Source: Gammaproteobacteria bacterium
GTDB taxonomy: Bacteria; Pseudomonadota; Gammaproteobacteria; GRL18
Assembly (NCBI GenBank): GCA_030632625.1
Contig: DAOVUK010000010.1
Coordinates: 1 to 17,450 of the forward strand
Length of the DNA stretch: 17,450 nucleotides
Direction: 5' to 3'
Both the position numbers and the translations under genes were made by a program. The stretch's first letter is position 1. Each line of letters opens with the position of its first letter. Positions 6,803 to 15,443 of the stretch are shown one piece after another. The notes beneath the pieces are model-generated. The model was not told the DNA's origin. It ran no database searches and was given only the letters and a program-made list of their open reading frames with translations.

Positions 6803-9800
6803 TTATTCCTGTTCATCAACAAATATTTCAGATTTTATTGCTGGTTTAATAATGACTTCAACGGCATCTGTTGCTGATTCATTGATATCCGGATCACTTT
6901 CTTCAATATCATCTGTTTCGATAAAAGAGCCTTCAGCTTTAGTTTCAAAAAAAGAGTCATCACCTGATTCGTCTGTATCGCCATCAATCTCTTCATCCGT
7001 CTCTTTATCCGTCTCTTCATAAAAGTCTTCCTTTAAGAATGATTCTTCAACATCTGTCTTATCGATGTCATCAAAACGATTTTGAGGTTCAGGCTGTTTT
7101 TCTATCGATGTATTTATTGTGACATTAAGAGATGACAACTTTAATAAACGTCTATTATTCTTCCTGATTTCTAATGAATCCCAATGAGGAAAACCATTTA
7201 GCAGCAGATCGTCATCCGTTTTATATTGCTGATCATAACCTGATGAACGCAATACAATTCGTCCCTGAAGCGGCCCGTTTCTGACCCCCTGATATTTAAA
7301 AGCATGCCCCCAGGAATCAAATAGATCAGCATCATTGAGGCGCAATATTTTTTGCAATTCATCGATATCCAATGGCACTCTCAGTGAACGTTGAAGCAGA
7401 CGGCCATTATGAATTATAGCCCGATTATTCAATTTTGATAATAACACAGCAATATCAACCATGGTGTTAATCGTTGCCTGTTCGTTTTCATCAGTAATTT
7501 TAATTTGTAAATCCATCTCAGATTTTGTCTCATCTAAATCAGGTTCAGATTGTGTTCCGGTTATGCTGAAAATTAATATCAGCATAAAGACAGCGGCAGA
7601 AAAGAAAACATACAACACTGGTTTTCTGCTGCCTGAGTTTTGTTTTTCAGACACTTTTGAACGACTCAATTTACTACCGGGTAAAATAATATTGAGATGG
7701 GCTTGAGAAAAATTAACCAGTTGCAAGCCTGCCTCATTTTTATCTAACCAGCCATAACCTGCATATTTCAATATTCTAAGCATATTGCTTAATTCTTTAT
7801 GAGGCTCAGATGTTTTATGAGTCGCAAAATAGTTATCTATATAGATATCGGCACTCTTATCCCATTGCTGATAGGTTTTCTTCGCTAATAACCAGTCAAG
7901 ACACCAGACAATAATCTCTCCCTGGGCATCACCGGAAAAAGCATACTGGCCATCCATACTTAAAACTGCCGTAGTATAACTGACATTCACATTTTCAAAG
8001 CTATAAAGACATTCACCATTCATAATATCCCAAACCCGAACAGACTTATCGGCACTCACAGAAAGAGCAATTTTACCCTGATAATCAATGGCAACCTGAT
8101 TGATCCGTTGAGTATGCCCGGTCATTACCCGCACCGATTTTTTTCGACTGGATTGAACCTGCCATAATCGTAAACTGGCATCGGCACTGGCTGAAAGTAA
8201 ATAACGGCCATTTGAGGTGACAGCAATACTGGTGACAATATTTTCATGTTCCTGCAGCTCGGAAATACATTTTCCCGTTGTCATATCCCAGATCAAGACT
8301 GAATTATTATTGCGCTGACCCGTTAGAGCAAAACGCCCATCGGGAGTAACAACAATAGTCGTGACCGTATTTTTTTTATCCGTGAAATCAGCCATCACTT
8401 CACCGGTTAACAAGCGCCATAAATAAAAATGACCTTTATCATCACTTGATAAAACAAAACGTCCATCTGCAGTGATAGCCATGGCAATGACATCAGCCTG
8501 ATGATTACTAAACAATGAAAGTTGTTTGCCGCTGTTTATATCCATAAGCAGAATATTTTCAGCACAGGCAATCAATAGACCAGCACCATCAGAAGTGACT
8601 TTTATTGCAGAAATTGATTTTTCCAATTCAGGAAAAATTTTATTAAGCTGTTGCGTTTCAATATCCCATTGATAAACACTATGATCTTTACCGGCTGAAT
8701 AAAATTTATCATTAAGAGGTGAAACATCCAGTGAAACAATACGATCCTGATGAACTTTTAAATCTTTATGCTTCCAGATATCTTTAAGGTTCAACTTTGG
8801 AAAAAACGAATATAATTTTGACCAATGTTTAAATGCGGAATAATCACGTTCATAGCCCTTAATAGAACGTGCCTGCTGTATTTCTTCCATTGCATTGATA
8901 TTATTCTTATTTAGAAAAGACTTTGCCAGGGTGATTTTCTGTTGATATTCACGAGATAATTGATCAACTTCTACAGCAGATTCCGGCAAAGAAAAAAGAT
9001 AAGAAGCATGGTATCGAAAAAAATTACTGGTTTCAATCATGCTGATACCAGATGGTGTGACAATAAGCGCAAATGATTTTGACGCATCCAGAGTGATATG
9101 ACGAACAGCACCTGAAAACTGTGAAATTGTATAAGATGAACCTGTTGTAATATCCCAGAAACGCACTGCACCATCACTGCTGCCAGACAGGATAAAACCT
9201 TGTTTGACGTCAGCTCTGAGGACATTAACCATGCCAAGGTGGCCTTTATAAATGCGCTGACATTGTCCTGTTGTTATATCCCATAAGCGTATAGTCTTGT
9301 CCTGACTGCCCGATAAAATATGTTTATCATCAAGCCATTGAACACTGGTGATTGCCATATCATGTCCGGATAAAATATGATTTGTACGACCAGAAGATTT
9401 ATCCCAGACTCTGAGAATGTTATCAGCACCTGCAGAGACTATCTGTCCTGCAGATTGTAGAAAAGGAGATACATGAATATCCGTTATTTCACCACTATGG
9501 CCTTCGCCATAGAATGAGTTTAGCCTGGATTTTTTATGATAATCCCATAGGCAAAGTTTGTTTTCACTGGAAGCAGTATATAAAAGCTGTCCACAGGATG
9601 ATATTTGCAGTGCATTAATTTTCCCTTTATGAGCTGACCAGACATTAAGCATTTCACCTGTTGCTATTTCCCAGACACGAATATCACCCTGTTCTGATCC
9701 TGATATCAGTATTTTTTCATCTGAGCTGATGCAAAAAGCAGTTATTTTAGCAATATGCCCTTTCATTTCCCGGATGATCTGTTTGTCTTTCATACTCCAG

Positions 9801-11938
9801 AGAATTAAACTATTAGCCTGATTAAAGACAATGTTTTCACCATTGTTTATAAACTGGACAATATCAATAGTTTTTTTTGCTATTCGATATAATATTTCAT
9901 AACCCGGAAGAAATAATGCCACCGCCTGTTTTAATTGTTTGGGAATAATTCCAATTGCAGTACTTGCTTTAAAGAATTCAGAAGCATTTTTCTTTTGTCC
10001 ACTGCGCTGCAAAGCAAGCGTATAAGCAGTGATTAAATAGGGGTCACTTATTTTATTAGTAAAAGAGGTATCAGCAATGGCTTTTTTTAAACACTCAGCA
10101 ACCAATTCCCAACGCGATGAATTTTTAATCAGTCTATAATTTGCACATAAGGCAAGTCCCAGAACTTTGCAGGCATCATTATTTATATTGGCTGGTAAAT
10201 GTGCCATTTTGTTATTATTATTCAGCATTTCTATCACTTGAGTATAATGCCCAAACTGAATATATAATGTGGCTAAAGCATATTTTATTCTTTCTGCCTG
10301 CTGACTCCTCTCTTCTTTTTTAGCCTTCTCTTTCTTACTCTTTTCTTTTTTACTCTTTTCTTTTTTCAAGAGGGATTCAATTTTTTCCAGAAGTTCAGTT
10401 TCTTCAAAACCGTCATTCTTCCACTGGTATAATGATAAATTAAAATTAGTTTCAAAGTGCTGCGGATCAATATTAAGCGCACTATTCCATATCTGAATTG
10501 CCTCATTAGTTTGCTCAAGGTCTAATAATGAGATAGCCTGATTATTGAGACTGGATGCAGTACCACTCCCCCCCTGAGGCTTCGGTCTGGGATAAGCCGC
10601 AACAGATTCATTGTTGTATATTTCCTGTAAAGTTTTTGCAATATCGTTAAGACTTGCAGGCCTGTCGCCTTCAGCTTCCTGAAAACATTCAGTTAATAAC
10701 GCAGAGAGTGCTATAGGAATTGAAGCTAATGCCGGCTCATCATCCAGCATATTATTGTTATAGGCTTCCAGTATTCCAGGCGCAACAGCTCCGGCTTCCC
10801 AGGAACAATAGCCAATAATCATTTCTAAAACACAAACGCCCCAGCTCCACATATCAGTGCGCCGGGTTAAAGGCTTACCTGCAAGCTGCTCTGGTGAGGC
10901 ATAAGCAGGTGTCATTCCCATTCCCGCAATGATCATGGTCTGCTTCATATCATGAGCAGAGCTGTCCGGAACTGAAACAGTAGCCATTGCACCCACTTTA
11001 GCCAGACCAAAATCGGTAATTTTTACAATGCCTTCAGAGGTCAGCATAACATTTGCAGGTTTAATATCCTGATGGATCAAACCCTGTTCATGGGCATAAT
11101 GTAATCCCCAGGCAAACTGGATAGCAATATCCAGAATTTTAAGCAATGCCTGTTTATCACCCTCTTCCTTATCAAAAGAGCTGTCAACAGAGTGATAAAT
11201 CTGTCGACTGGCGATCAAATCTTTTAGATCACCGCCGTCTACATATTCACTAAAAATTTGCGGAATATCATCAATGCGACGAACGTAATAACAATTAACA
11301 ATGTTTGGGTGCAAGTCCAGATTAACCCAGGTTTCAGCTTCTTTTTCAATATTTTCAAAACCAGCAGTCAGTGCTTTTTGCTTAGGTGTTTTTAATGCCA
11401 GCTCCAGATCCCAGTCACGATGCCAGACCTGAAACACCTTGCCAAACTGACCTTCTCCTAAAACACTCCTGACCTCATAGAGTTCTAATAAAACATCACC
11501 AATTTTCCAATCATGAATAGACCGTCTGGACTGATTCAGTTGCGATGAAAAATGCTCAGAACCAAACCCTGTAATTTCGGAAATCTTTGATCTTTGAACG
11601 GGTTTATCCGGTTTCTGCTTTACCTGTCCTGCAGAGGCTAATTGGGTTTCCTGAGGAACTGAGGGTTCACTACTCAAGGACTCTGATGGTGCTAATTGGG
11701 TTTCCTGGGGAGCGGAGGATTCACTACTCAATGACTCGGGTGATGCTAATAAGGTTTCCTGAGGGGCTGAGGATTCACGATTTAATGATTCTGGCGGTGC
11801 TAACCGGGTTTCCTGAGCAGACAATGGTTGACCTGCCTTAAAACGATGATTGCATTTCTTGCAGCGAAGAGACTGATTTGCGTACTTTTCAGGTAAATTT
11901 TGATATAGAGTCTCACACTTTGGGCAAATAATATCCAT
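6803..11938 (-). CDS. Giant membrane-anchored Ser/Thr kinase with zinc ribbon, two WD40 propellers and extracytoplasmic domain
   Basis: A 1711-aa multidomain protein. In order: a zinc ribbon (C5, C8, C26, C29); a linker of 18-aa repeats (about 40-103); a kinase domain (about 150-440) with GEGQFG (161-166), K183, HQD in place of HRD (289-291), DFG (309-311) and SPE (348-350); a TPR-like helical region (about 463-690) with a lysine-rich KKEKS stretch (525-543); a seven-bladed WD40 propeller (about 695-970); a helical linker with QARSIKGYERD (1021-1031); a second seven-bladed propeller (about 1056-1350); one membrane helix (1440-1461); and a 250-aa C-terminal part ending in an acidic tail. With the kinase inside, the C-terminal part would be periplasmic. 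Within it, DSWGHAFKY (1541-1549) and YKTDDDL resemble the C-terminal core of GspG-type pseudopilins. It starts at ATG 11938 with AGGA 7 nt upstream. It leads the operon with the FHA kinase and PP2C, the position of a PpkA-like sensor kinase. Ligand and targets are unknown. Confidence 0.92.
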   Translation of the reverse strand: MDIICPKCETLYQNLPEKYANQSLRCKKCNHRFKAGQPLSAQETRLAPPESLNRESSAPQETLLASPESLSSESSAPQETQLAPSESLSSEPSVPQETQLASAGQVKQKPDKPVQRSKISEITGFGSEHFSSQLNQSRRSIHDWKIGDVLLELYEVRSVLGEGQFGKVFQVWHRDWDLELALKTPKQKALTAGFENIEKEAETWVNLDLHPNIVNCYYVRRIDDIPQIFSEYVDGGDLKDLIASRQIYHSVDSSFDKEEGDKQALLKILDIAIQFAWGLHYAHEQGLIHQDIKPANVMLTSEGIVKITDFGLAKVGAMATVSVPDSSAHDMKQTMIIAGMGMTPAYASPEQLAGKPLTRRTDMWSWGVCVLEMIIGYCSWEAGAVAPGILEAYNNNMLDDEPALASIPIALSALLTECFQEAEGDRPASLNDIAKTLQEIYNNESVAAYPRPKPQGGSGTASSLNNQAISLLDLEQTNEAIQIWNSALNIDPQHFETNFNLSLYQWKNDGFEETELLEKIESLLKKEKSKKEKSKKEKAKKEERSQQAERIKYALATLYIQFGHYTQVIEMLNNNNKMAHLPANINNDACKVLGLALCANYRLIKNSSRWELVAECLKKAIADTSFTNKISDPYLITAYTLALQRSGQKKNASEFFKASTAIGIIPKQLKQAVALFLPGYEILYRIAKKTIDIVQFINNGENIVFNQANSLILWSMKDKQIIREMKGHIAKITAFCISSDEKILISGSEQGDIRVWEIATGEMLNVWSAHKGKINALQISSCGQLLYTASSENKLCLWDYHKKSRLNSFYGEGHSGEITDIHVSPFLQSAGQIVSAGADNILRVWDKSSGRTNHILSGHDMAITSVQWLDDKHILSGSQDKTIRLWDITTGQCQRIYKGHLGMVNVLRADVKQGFILSGSSDGAVRFWDITTGSSYTISQFSGAVRHITLDASKSFALIVTPSGISMIETSNFFRYHASYLFSLPESAVEVDQLSREYQQKITLAKSFLNKNNINAMEEIQQARSIKGYERDYSAFKHWSKLYSFFPKLNLKDIWKHKDLKVHQDRIVSLDVSPLNDKFYSAGKDHSVYQWDIETQQLNKIFPELEKSISAIKVTSDGAGLLIACAENILLMDINSGKQLSLFSNHQADVIAMAITADGRFVLSSDDKGHFYLWRLLTGEVMADFTDKKNTVTTIVVTPDGRFALTGQRNNNSVLIWDMTTGKCISELQEHENIVTSIAVTSNGRYLLSASADASLRLWQVQSSRKKSVRVMTGHTQRINQVAIDYQGKIALSVSADKSVRVWDIMNGECLYSFENVNVSYTTAVLSMDGQYAFSGDAQGEIIVWCLDWLLAKKTYQQWDKSADIYIDNYFATHKTSEPHKELSNMLRILKYAGYGWLDKNEAGLQLVNFSQAHLNIILPGSKLSRSKVSEKQNSGSRKPVLYVFFSAAVFMLILIFSITGTQSEPDLDETKSEMDLQIKITDENEQATINTMVDIAVLLSKLNNRAIIHNGRLLQRSLRVPLDIDELQKILRLNDADLFDSWGHAFKYQGVRNGPLQGRIVLRSSGYDQQYKTDDDLLLNGFPHWDSLEIRKNNRRLLKLSSLNVTINTSIEKQPEPQNRFDDIDKTDVEESFLKEDFYEETDKETDEEIDGDTDESGDDSFFETKAEGSFIETDDIEESDPDINESATDAVEVIIKPAIKSEIFVDEQE
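7556..7621 (-). other. Segment encoding the single membrane helix of the giant kinase
   Basis: Encodes residues 1440-1461, a run of 22 hydrophobic residues (VLYVFFSAAVFMLILIFSIT) preceded by a basic stretch (SRKP). By the positive-inside rule the kinase and WD40 parts are cytoplasmic and the last 250 residues periplasmic. Confidence 0.8.
11646..11825 (-). repeat. 54-bp tandem repeat inside the giant kinase gene
   Basis: GTTTCCTG recurs at 11646, 11700, 11754 and 11808, an exact 54-bp period, with the intervening sequence largely conserved. On the coding strand each unit gives an 18-aa repeat of the form QETxLAxxESLxxESSAP. It forms the flexible linker between zinc ribbon and kinase, and its copy number is likely to vary between strains. 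Confidence 0.9.
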
Positions 11939-12044
11939 TTAATTCCTGTTCACAGGGAAACTCTTAAGAAGTTGAAATGAAGTCAATTTGATGCACAAAT
12001 AGACAAGCCTGTTACCTGCTGTTCTAAAACTTACAATTTTATGA

Positions 12045-13382
12045 CTATGGCCAGATACCACGTAATAAAGTTGCCTTTGCAACCCGCTCAACCGAAATTG
12101 ATAAAGCAACACTTCTAAAATCCAGCTTTTTGCCATTTAATGTATTAAGCTTTTTCTCATTGGAGGAAATATCCTCACAAATAACAAAGCCCTGCCAATG
12201 ATCAAACACCAGATCAATTACTTTATACATTTTTTTCTGTAAACGAGCATTCACATCCTCTAAATCCCATTGCTGGTTCATCTGATTTTGCACCCATTCA
12301 AAATAACTTACCGTGACACCGCCGGCATTAACCACAATATCCGGCAAGACATAAATTCCTCGTTCACTTAAAATCTCATCCGCCATAGGAGTAATTGGGC
12401 TGTTAGCTGCTTCTACAATGACTTTAGCATTGATCTTTGAGGCATTTTCACCATGAATTTGATTACTCAGTGCTGCGGGTATTAATAGGTCACATTCAAG
12501 CTGCAGGATTTCTTCATTGCTCATGGTCATGGTATTTGGCATACCTACCACGGTGCCATGCACCTCTTTAAAAGCGAGTAATTCATCTGGATTCAAGCCA
12601 TCCTCACAATAGACCCCTCCCTGACTATCACTGACAGCAGTAATTGTTGCTCCTTTACGAAAAAATGCCTGTGCAGTCACTGCGCCAACATTGCCAAATC
12701 CCTGAATAACAACTCTGGCTCCAGAAACAGTCTGCAGCTCTGGAATTAATGCTTTTGCAAGAAAACGTTCTGTGACAAAAAAAACACCGTTTCCTGTTGC
12801 TTCATTGCGCCCATAAGAGCCGCCCATTTCAATTGGTTTTCCGGTCACTACCGGGCGATTATTTTTGCCGGGATGAAGCATATCATAGGTATCAAATATC
12901 CATGCCATGGTTTGCTCACTGGTATACATATCGGGCGCAGGTATATCAATATTGGGTCCAATATTGTCCCCCAGCTCAGAGGTAAAACGCCGGGTGATAC
13001 GACGGAGTTCACCATCAGTCAAGACTTTAGTATCACAGATAACGCCCCCCTTGGCACCGCCAAAAGGAATATTCAGTAAAGCACATTTCCACGTCATCAA
13101 TTTTGCCATTGATATGACTTCTTCCATAGTTAAATCCGGATGATATCGAATACCACCTTTACCAGGGCCAAATACCCGATTATGAATAACACGATATCCC
13201 TTAAAAGACTGTACGCTGCCATCATCCATTTCTATTGGGAAATTAACAATAGTGACACGTTTGGGTTTTTTTAAAAATTCAATGAGGCCTTTTTTAAGTT
13301 TTTTGATACAAGAAATAGCCTTTTCAAACTGTTGTTCACTCATCTCAATCGGATCAAAAGTTTCCATTTTTTTTTCTGCCAT
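12045..13382 (-). CDS. gdhA: Glutamate dehydrogenase (Glu/Leu/Phe/Val family)
   Basis: Catalyses reversible oxidative deamination of glutamate to 2-oxoglutarate and ammonia in the cytoplasm. The 445-aa protein has GPGKGGIRYHP (72-82), MTWKCALLNIPFGGAKGG with substrate lysine K99 and catalytic lysine K111, APDM with D151, and a Rossmann motif GFGNVG (229-234). The C-terminus ends RVAKATLLRGIWP, as in the family. Sequence before that end (about 400-420, EDISSNEKKLNTLNGKK) looks like an insertion, because relatives go from this helix almost directly to the conserved LDxRxxAxxxxVxRV stretch. Cofactor choice cannot be read safely; the relatives I recall with this layout mostly use NAD. The ATG at 13382 has a poor Shine-Dalgarno. 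It is divergent from korAB and shares the FNR-site intergenic region. The 106 nt between its stop and the kinase gene show no clear terminator, so some read-through into the kinase operon is possible. Confidence 0.92.
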   Translation of the reverse strand: MAEKKMETFDPIEMSEQQFEKAISCIKKLKKGLIEFLKKPKRVTIVNFPIEMDDGSVQSFKGYRVIHNRVFGPGKGGIRYHPDLTMEEVISMAKLMTWKCALLNIPFGGAKGGVICDTKVLTDGELRRITRRFTSELGDNIGPNIDIPAPDMYTSEQTMAWIFDTYDMLHPGKNNRPVVTGKPIEMGGSYGRNEATGNGVFFVTERFLAKALIPELQTVSGARVVIQGFGNVGAVTAQAFFRKGATITAVSDSQGGVYCEDGLNPDELLAFKEVHGTVVGMPNTMTMSNEEILQLECDLLIPAALSNQIHGENASKINAKVIVEAANSPITPMADEILSERGIYVLPDIVVNAGGVTVSYFEWVQNQMNQQWDLEDVNARLQKKMYKVIDLVFDHWQGFVICEDISSNEKKLNTLNGKKLDFRSVALSISVERVAKATLLRGIWP

Positions 13383-13721
13383 AATTAAAATCTCAATAAT
13401 TGATTCAATACATACGATGCCGAAACAAGCATATTGCCAAAATCACGTACCCTGCCTCCCGAACCCTATGATCTTATTTTTATAATAATACTTAAAGTAA
13501 GAAAGTTATAGTCCTTATTAAAAAAGTAAGTGTGTCCGTAATTATTAACAATCATTTGATTAAGATCAAAAATAAAATATTTTATAGTGAATTTTTCTAA
13601 ATAAATGGAGTCTTAAAAAATATTATCTGTCTCAATATTTTTTCTTTATTATCAGCTAAACTTAATATACAAGCTCTGCAATCAATCCATTTTTTAATGA
13701 CACATCTCAGGATTTTATTTT
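13383..13721. promoter_or_regulatory. Divergent gdhA/korA intergenic regulatory region
   Basis: A 339-nt, strongly AT-rich region with no credible gene. It must carry promoters for both flanking genes. It contains the FNR-type site described separately. Possible -10 hexamers are TATAGT (13583-13588, plus) towards korA and TATAAC (13510-13505, minus) towards gdhA. The site's centre is about 64 nt from the start point the minus-strand hexamer would give, near the -61.5 used by class I FNR promoters. Neither -10 is certain. Confidence 0.55.
13556..13569. promoter_or_regulatory. FNR/Anr-type operator, perfect consensus
   Basis: TTGATTAAGATCAA matches the FNR consensus TTGAT-N4-ATCAA at all ten defined positions. 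It is a palindrome and could act on either flanking gene. Its centre is about 160 nt upstream of the korA start and 180 nt upstream of the gdhA start. Control by oxygen makes sense for the oxygen-sensitive Kor enzyme; which promoter it serves is inference. Confidence 0.7.
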
Positions 13722-15443
13722 ATGTCATCATCTTCTTTTTCTGTTGCTGTCACTGGCGCAGGTGGTAGTGGTGCAGTGACGACAGGCTTAATTTTACTTG
13801 AAGCAATGGCACAACATGGTTTCTATGGTTTTATGCTGCGCTCTTCAGGTCCGCAGATTCGGGGTGGTGAATCTGCTGTTATGATGCGTTTTGACACCGG
13901 TGAGGTGCTGGCTGCCAACAATCAGTTTGATTACCTATTGGCTCTGGACTGGTTTAATATTGAACGTTTCATCGATGAAATTCCTCTGGATAAAAATAGT
14001 CTGGTTATTTTTGATCTCAGTGCTGGAGAAATTCCTGAGGTTTTATCCCAGTCAAATGCACAGGTTGTCGGCTTTGACTTAAAAAAAATGGCAAAGTCTA
14101 TTCAGGGCGGTCGTGTTAATATGATTGCTCTGGGGTTGTTGGCAAATACTTTTTCCTTATCCGACCAAAGCATTGATCGTGCAGTTAATAAAATACTGGG
14201 CCGCAAGGGAATAAAAATTGTCGAGACATCAATTGCCTGTGTTATACACGGCATGAATGAACATAAAAAAAGCAACTTATGGCCCGTTAAAATCCCTACT
14301 GGCAATCTTTCAACAAAGACAACACGCTGGAGTATTACCGGCAATGAAGCCTGCGGCTTAGGTGCATTATATGCAGGCGTTCGTTTTGTTGGCGCTTATC
14401 CTATTACACCGGCCACTGAAATTCTCGAATGGATGTCGCCCAGGCTGGAAAAATTAGGTGGCGGTTTATTACAGGCTGAAGATGAATTAGCTTCAATTAA
14501 CATGATCATCGGTTCTTCATTTGGGGGTATACCCTCTTTGACAGCCACTTCAGGACCAGGACTTAGTCTGATGCTTGAAGGTATCGGCCTGGCAATTTCC
14601 AGTGAGACTCCTGTTGTTGTGGTTAACGTATCACGCGGCGGGCCATCAACAGGTATACCAACCAAGTCAGAACAATCGGATTTAAATATTGCTTTATATG
14701 GCTGTCATGGCGATGCCCCTCATCTGGTAGTTGCACCTCTTAATATTTCAGATGCTGTTTTTACAACTTATTGGGCAACTTGTCTTGCCGAACAATTACA
14801 AACAGCAGCCATTGTTTTATCTGATCAATTTATCGGGCAATCACGTGCCATTATAAATAACCCCACCATTGAGGATATTAAATGTCGGCGTATCACTGCC
14901 GATAATGCTCAAGAGAATTATCAACGCTATAAAATACTGGACAGCGGCGTTTCACCCATGAGTATTCCCGGCACTCCAGGATGTATGTATACTGCCGATG
15001 GTTTAGAACACAATCCTAAAGGCACCCCCTCCTCCATGAGTATTGATCATCTGACTCAGTTAGAAAAAAGAAATAATAAACTGCTGAAATTTGATTATGG
15101 TGAGCAATGGTCTGATATTTCAGGCAAAGGGGATATCATTTTGATCACCTGGGGTTCATCCAGTGCTATGGTTAAAGAAGCTGCTCAGCAATTAAAAAAA
15201 CAATCGTATTCAATTAAAACCATCGCTATTCGATTATTAATGCCATTGCAGGTTGATTTATTGTCAGCTGCGCTTAAAGACGCAAAAAAAGTAATTGTTA
15301 TTGAGCAAAATCAGGGCAAGCAGTTGTTTCATTATTTACATTCTCAAAACAGCTTACCTATAGATGCTTATTCTTTTGCCCGTTCAGGTCCTCTGCCATT
15401 CCGCCCGGATGAAATAGCAAACTATATTGAGGTGATTTTATGA
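13722..15443 (+). CDS. korA: 2-oxoacid:ferredoxin oxidoreductase, fused gamma-alpha subunit (KorA type)
   Basis: The larger subunit of a thiamine diphosphate enzyme that interconverts a 2-oxoacid plus CoA with acyl-CoA plus CO2, using ferredoxin. It has 573 aa. Residues 1-190 are the gamma domain (TGAGGSGAVTTG near the start, then SSGPQIRGGES), fused to the alpha domain from about 205, with the conserved YPITPAT (226-232), a motif typical of Kor/2-oxoacid enzymes, and TSGPGLSLM. The start has AGGA upstream and the length is normal for the fused form. The last bases overlap korB as ATGA. The substrate is probably 2-oxoglutarate, from similarity and from the adjacent glutamate dehydrogenase, but pyruvate or branched-chain acids cannot be ruled out. 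In the reductive direction it would fix CO2; direction cannot be told here. No delta (ferredoxin-like) subunit is present. Confidence 0.92.
   Translation: MSSSSFSVAVTGAGGSGAVTTGLILLEAMAQHGFYGFMLRSSGPQIRGGESAVMMRFDTGEVLAANNQFDYLLALDWFNIERFIDEIPLDKNSLVIFDLSAGEIPEVLSQSNAQVVGFDLKKMAKSIQGGRVNMIALGLLANTFSLSDQSIDRAVNKILGRKGIKIVETSIACVIHGMNEHKKSNLWPVKIPTGNLSTKTTRWSITGNEACGLGALYAGVRFVGAYPITPATEILEWMSPRLEKLGGGLLQAEDELASINMIIGSSFGGIPSLTATSGPGLSLMLEGIGLAISSETPVVVVNVSRGGPSTGIPTKSEQSDLNIALYGCHGDAPHLVVAPLNISDAVFTTYWATCLAEQLQTAAIVLSDQFIGQSRAIINNPTIEDIKCRRITADNAQENYQRYKILDSGVSPMSIPGTPGCMYTADGLEHNPKGTPSSMSIDHLTQLEKRNNKLLKFDYGEQWSDISGKGDIILITWGSSSAMVKEAAQQLKKQSYSIKTIAIRLLMPLQVDLLSAALKDAKKVIVIEQNQGKQLFHYLHSQNSLPIDAYSFARSGPLPFRPDEIANYIEVIL

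Noticed and set aside
10310..10366. Pyrimidine-rich repeat (TCTTTTTTACTCTTTT)
   Set aside because: It is the coding sequence of the lysine-rich KKEKS segment of the giant kinase, not a separate element.
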